From: JAIEPW01 sp964406035
GTDB lineage: Bacteria; Acidobacteriota; Terriglobia; Bryobacterales; Bryobacteraceae
Assembly (NCBI GenBank): GCA_964406035.1
Contig: CAYOQB010000004.1
Coordinates: 1 to 64,000, forward strand
Direction: 5' to 3'
Length of the DNA: 64,000 nt
Below the pieces are notes generated by a model. It was not told where the DNA came from, searched no databases, and was given only the letters and a program-made list of their open reading frames with translations. Below are positions 62,456-64,000 of the stretch, piece by piece (the stretch's first letter is position 1; every line of letters begins with the position of its first letter). The translations under genes were made by a program, and so were the position numbers.

Positions 62456-63910
62456 GTGGACGTCGACGCGAAGCATCCGTACTGGGTGGAACACGCCGAG
62501 TACTGGGAGCAGATCGATCTGCTGCAACTGGGCGGGATGGCGCTGAAGAAGCAGGCGGCACGGTTCCTGGTGGCGCGGCCGGCCGAGGCAGCGAAGGTGT
62601 ACCAGACGAGGCTGCAGCGGTTCACTTATCAGAACATCCTGGGCACGGTGATCGGCTGGTACGAGAGCCGGATGTTCCGCGACGATCCACAGATTTTCGT
62701 GAAGAACGCGGACGGGAGCCAGTCGACCGAGAAGTTCTACGGCCGTTTTCTGGCGAATGCGGACCGGAGGGGCACGACGCTGACATCGATGGCGCGGGAG
62801 TGGTTCCGGCGGTGCCTGCTGGACGGGGCGGTGTATGTGCTGACGGATCTGCCGGGCGATGCCGGAGAGGCCGCGAACCGACAGGAGCAGCGGGAGTCCG
62901 GGAGGCTGGACCCATACCTGGCGACGTTTCCGGCAAACCAGGTGATCAACTGGAGCGAGGACGCGCAGGGGAACCTGGAATGGATTGTGCTGGCCACCTC
63001 GGAGCGGCGGCAGGGCTTCGGCGAGAAGGCGGAGCTTGTGGAGACGTGGTGGTACTTCGATCGCGAGAACTTCCGGCAGTACCGGGCGCGGAGGGACGAG
63101 GCCGGGAAGGCGGGGACGCCGGAGCTGGCGAGCGAGGGCCGGCATGCGATGGCGGACCGGAGACAGGTGCCGGTGCGACGCATCTCCGTGCCTCCGGTGC
63201 TGTGGCTCGGGTACCGGGTGCTGCCGCAAGTGGTGGATCACCTGAACGCCGATAACGCGCTGAGCTGGGCGCTGTTCATGAGCTGCCTGGCGGTGCCGGT
63301 GATCGCCGGGACGTACCATGACAACCCGCAGATCTCGGAGACGGGCTGGATTTTGCTGGAAAAGGGGAGCACGTTCGGGTGGTCGGAGCCGACGGGAAGC
63401 TCCTACGAGCATGCGTCGAAGCGAGTGGATTCCTTGCGCGAGGAAGTGTACCGGCAGGCGTACTTGCAAGCACAAGGCCGGAGCACGCAGGCGACGGCGG
63501 CGGCGCAGAGCGGGGTGTCGAAGCAACTGGACATGACGCCGTCGACGGACGTGATGAACGGGTACGGCCGGATTTTGCGGGAAGCGCTGAAGGGCGTGCT
63601 GGAGGACGTGGTGAGCGTCCGCGGGGACGACCTGGTGGTGGATGTTTCGGGGATGAGCTTCCCGGAGCGGGAAGTGCTGGCGGAAATCGAAGTGGCGCGG
63701 GCAGCGCTGGATCTGGATATTCCGAGCGACACGTACGACCGGCTGGTGAAGAAGACGGCGTACCGGCAATACGTAAACAACGCTGATCCGGACACGCTGC
63801 GGCAGATCGACCTGGAGATCGATGCCGCGCCTGGGAGGGCTGAGCGGAGCGCGCAAGAACGGGAGCGGCGGCGGCAAGAGTTCGCCGCGGCGCTGGGAAG
63901 GAGCACATGA
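62456..63910 (+). CDS. Phage portal protein
   Basis: The 484-residue protein has the portal pattern: an N-terminal helix-rich part (LLQLGGMALKKQAARFLVARPAEAAKVYQTRLQRFTYQNIL), a core with IISWSED-type strand (PANQVINWSEDAQGNLEWIVLATSE), and stem and crown helices (VVDHLNADNALSWALFMSCLAVPVI, ALKGVLEDVVSV). It resembles the DUF4055-type portals of siphoviruses. GTG at 62,456 has GGA seven bases upstream; a GTG 30 bases earlier would overlap the small peptide. It lies three genes after the terminase, as usual. Confidence 0.85.
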   Translation: MDVDAKHPYWVEHAEYWEQIDLLQLGGMALKKQAARFLVARPAEAAKVYQTRLQRFTYQNILGTVIGWYESRMFRDDPQIFVKNADGSQSTEKFYGRFLANADRRGTTLTSMAREWFRRCLLDGAVYVLTDLPGDAGEAANRQEQRESGRLDPYLATFPANQVINWSEDAQGNLEWIVLATSERRQGFGEKAELVETWWYFDRENFRQYRARRDEAGKAGTPELASEGRHAMADRRQVPVRRISVPPVLWLGYRVLPQVVDHLNADNALSWALFMSCLAVPVIAGTYHDNPQISETGWILLEKGSTFGWSEPTGSSYEHASKRVDSLREEVYRQAYLQAQGRSTQATAAAQSGVSKQLDMTPSTDVMNGYGRILREALKGVLEDVVSVRGDDLVVDVSGMSFPEREVLAEIEVARAALDLDIPSDTYDRLVKKTAYRQYVNNADPDTLRQIDLEIDAAPGRAERSAQERERRRQEFAAALGRST

Positions 63911-64000
63911 ACAACTGGTGGTTACGGAGCCCGCTGATGGAGGGCGAGCCGGCGGCGGGAGGCGGCAACGGAACGGTGGACGCGAAGGCGATCGCCGCGG
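63907..64000 (+). CDS. Phage gene after portal, cut by the window edge
   Basis: The ATG overlaps the portal stop as ATGA, with GGAGC upstream. Only about 31 residues are visible (MNNWWLRSPLMEGEPAAGGGN and on), Gly/Ala-rich. By position it could be a scaffold, head maturation protease or capsid gene; sequence is too short to tell. Confidence 0.6.
   Translation, partial: MNNWWLRSPLMEGEPAAGGGNGTVDAKAIAA

Overview
The window looks like chromosome from a GC-rich acidobacterium of the Bryobacterales/Solibacteraceae type. The pointers are the TIGR03437-type C-terminal domains on large secreted proteins, an acidobacterial orphan ABC permease (ADOP) paired with a PadR regulator, PEGA-domain Ser/Thr kinases, and multihaem or copper proteins with CxxCH motifs. 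This assignment is inference from protein families, not from a marker gene. No rRNA is present; the only RNA gene found is an initiator tRNA-fMet.

Positions 1-45,090 are ordinary host chromosome in short operons on both strands. In order they hold: a penicillin-acylase-type hydrolase; a translationally coupled kinase and sulfite oxidase-cytochrome pair; recJ with a small partner; an ankyrin/c-haem/terpene-cyclase-like fusion; a kynureninase-like PLP enzyme; a porin-sulfatase module flanked by a short direct repeat; a short-chain dehydrogenase (SDR); a HEPN-MNT toxin-antitoxin pair; tRNA-fMet; an MFS transporter; an acyltransferase; an M36 metalloprotease; a copper monooxygenase-like cytochrome; a MarR/SnoaL pair; NfeD and an SDR; a YihY membrane protein; PEGA/TIGR03437 and cytochrome proteins; an S8 protease with a decayed fragment of a paralogue downstream; ADOP-PadR; HicAB; a glyoxalase-fold protein; a helix-turn-helix protein; an M48 protease; and a HAD phosphatase.

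From about 45,300 to the right edge the layout changes abruptly. Rightward genes are packed with 1-13 bp overlaps, many start with GTG or TTG, and there are many small Cys-rich proteins. This is the left part of a tailed-phage genome, probably an integrated prophage, running from replication and DNA-metabolism genes through two sigma-factor-like proteins to terminase and portal. The window ends inside the gene after portal, so lysis, tail and integrase genes are not visible.

At least three phage genes run leftward: an XRE-type regulator and two tandem paralogues of unknown function just before the terminase. All three carry the same 9-bp element (TGCGATYAT on their own strand) immediately upstream of their starts. 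The most attractive hypothesis in the window is therefore a lysogeny-expressed set in which the two paralogues act as accessory genes, such as exclusion or defence, under shared control with the repressor. Function of the paralogues cannot be read from sequence alone.
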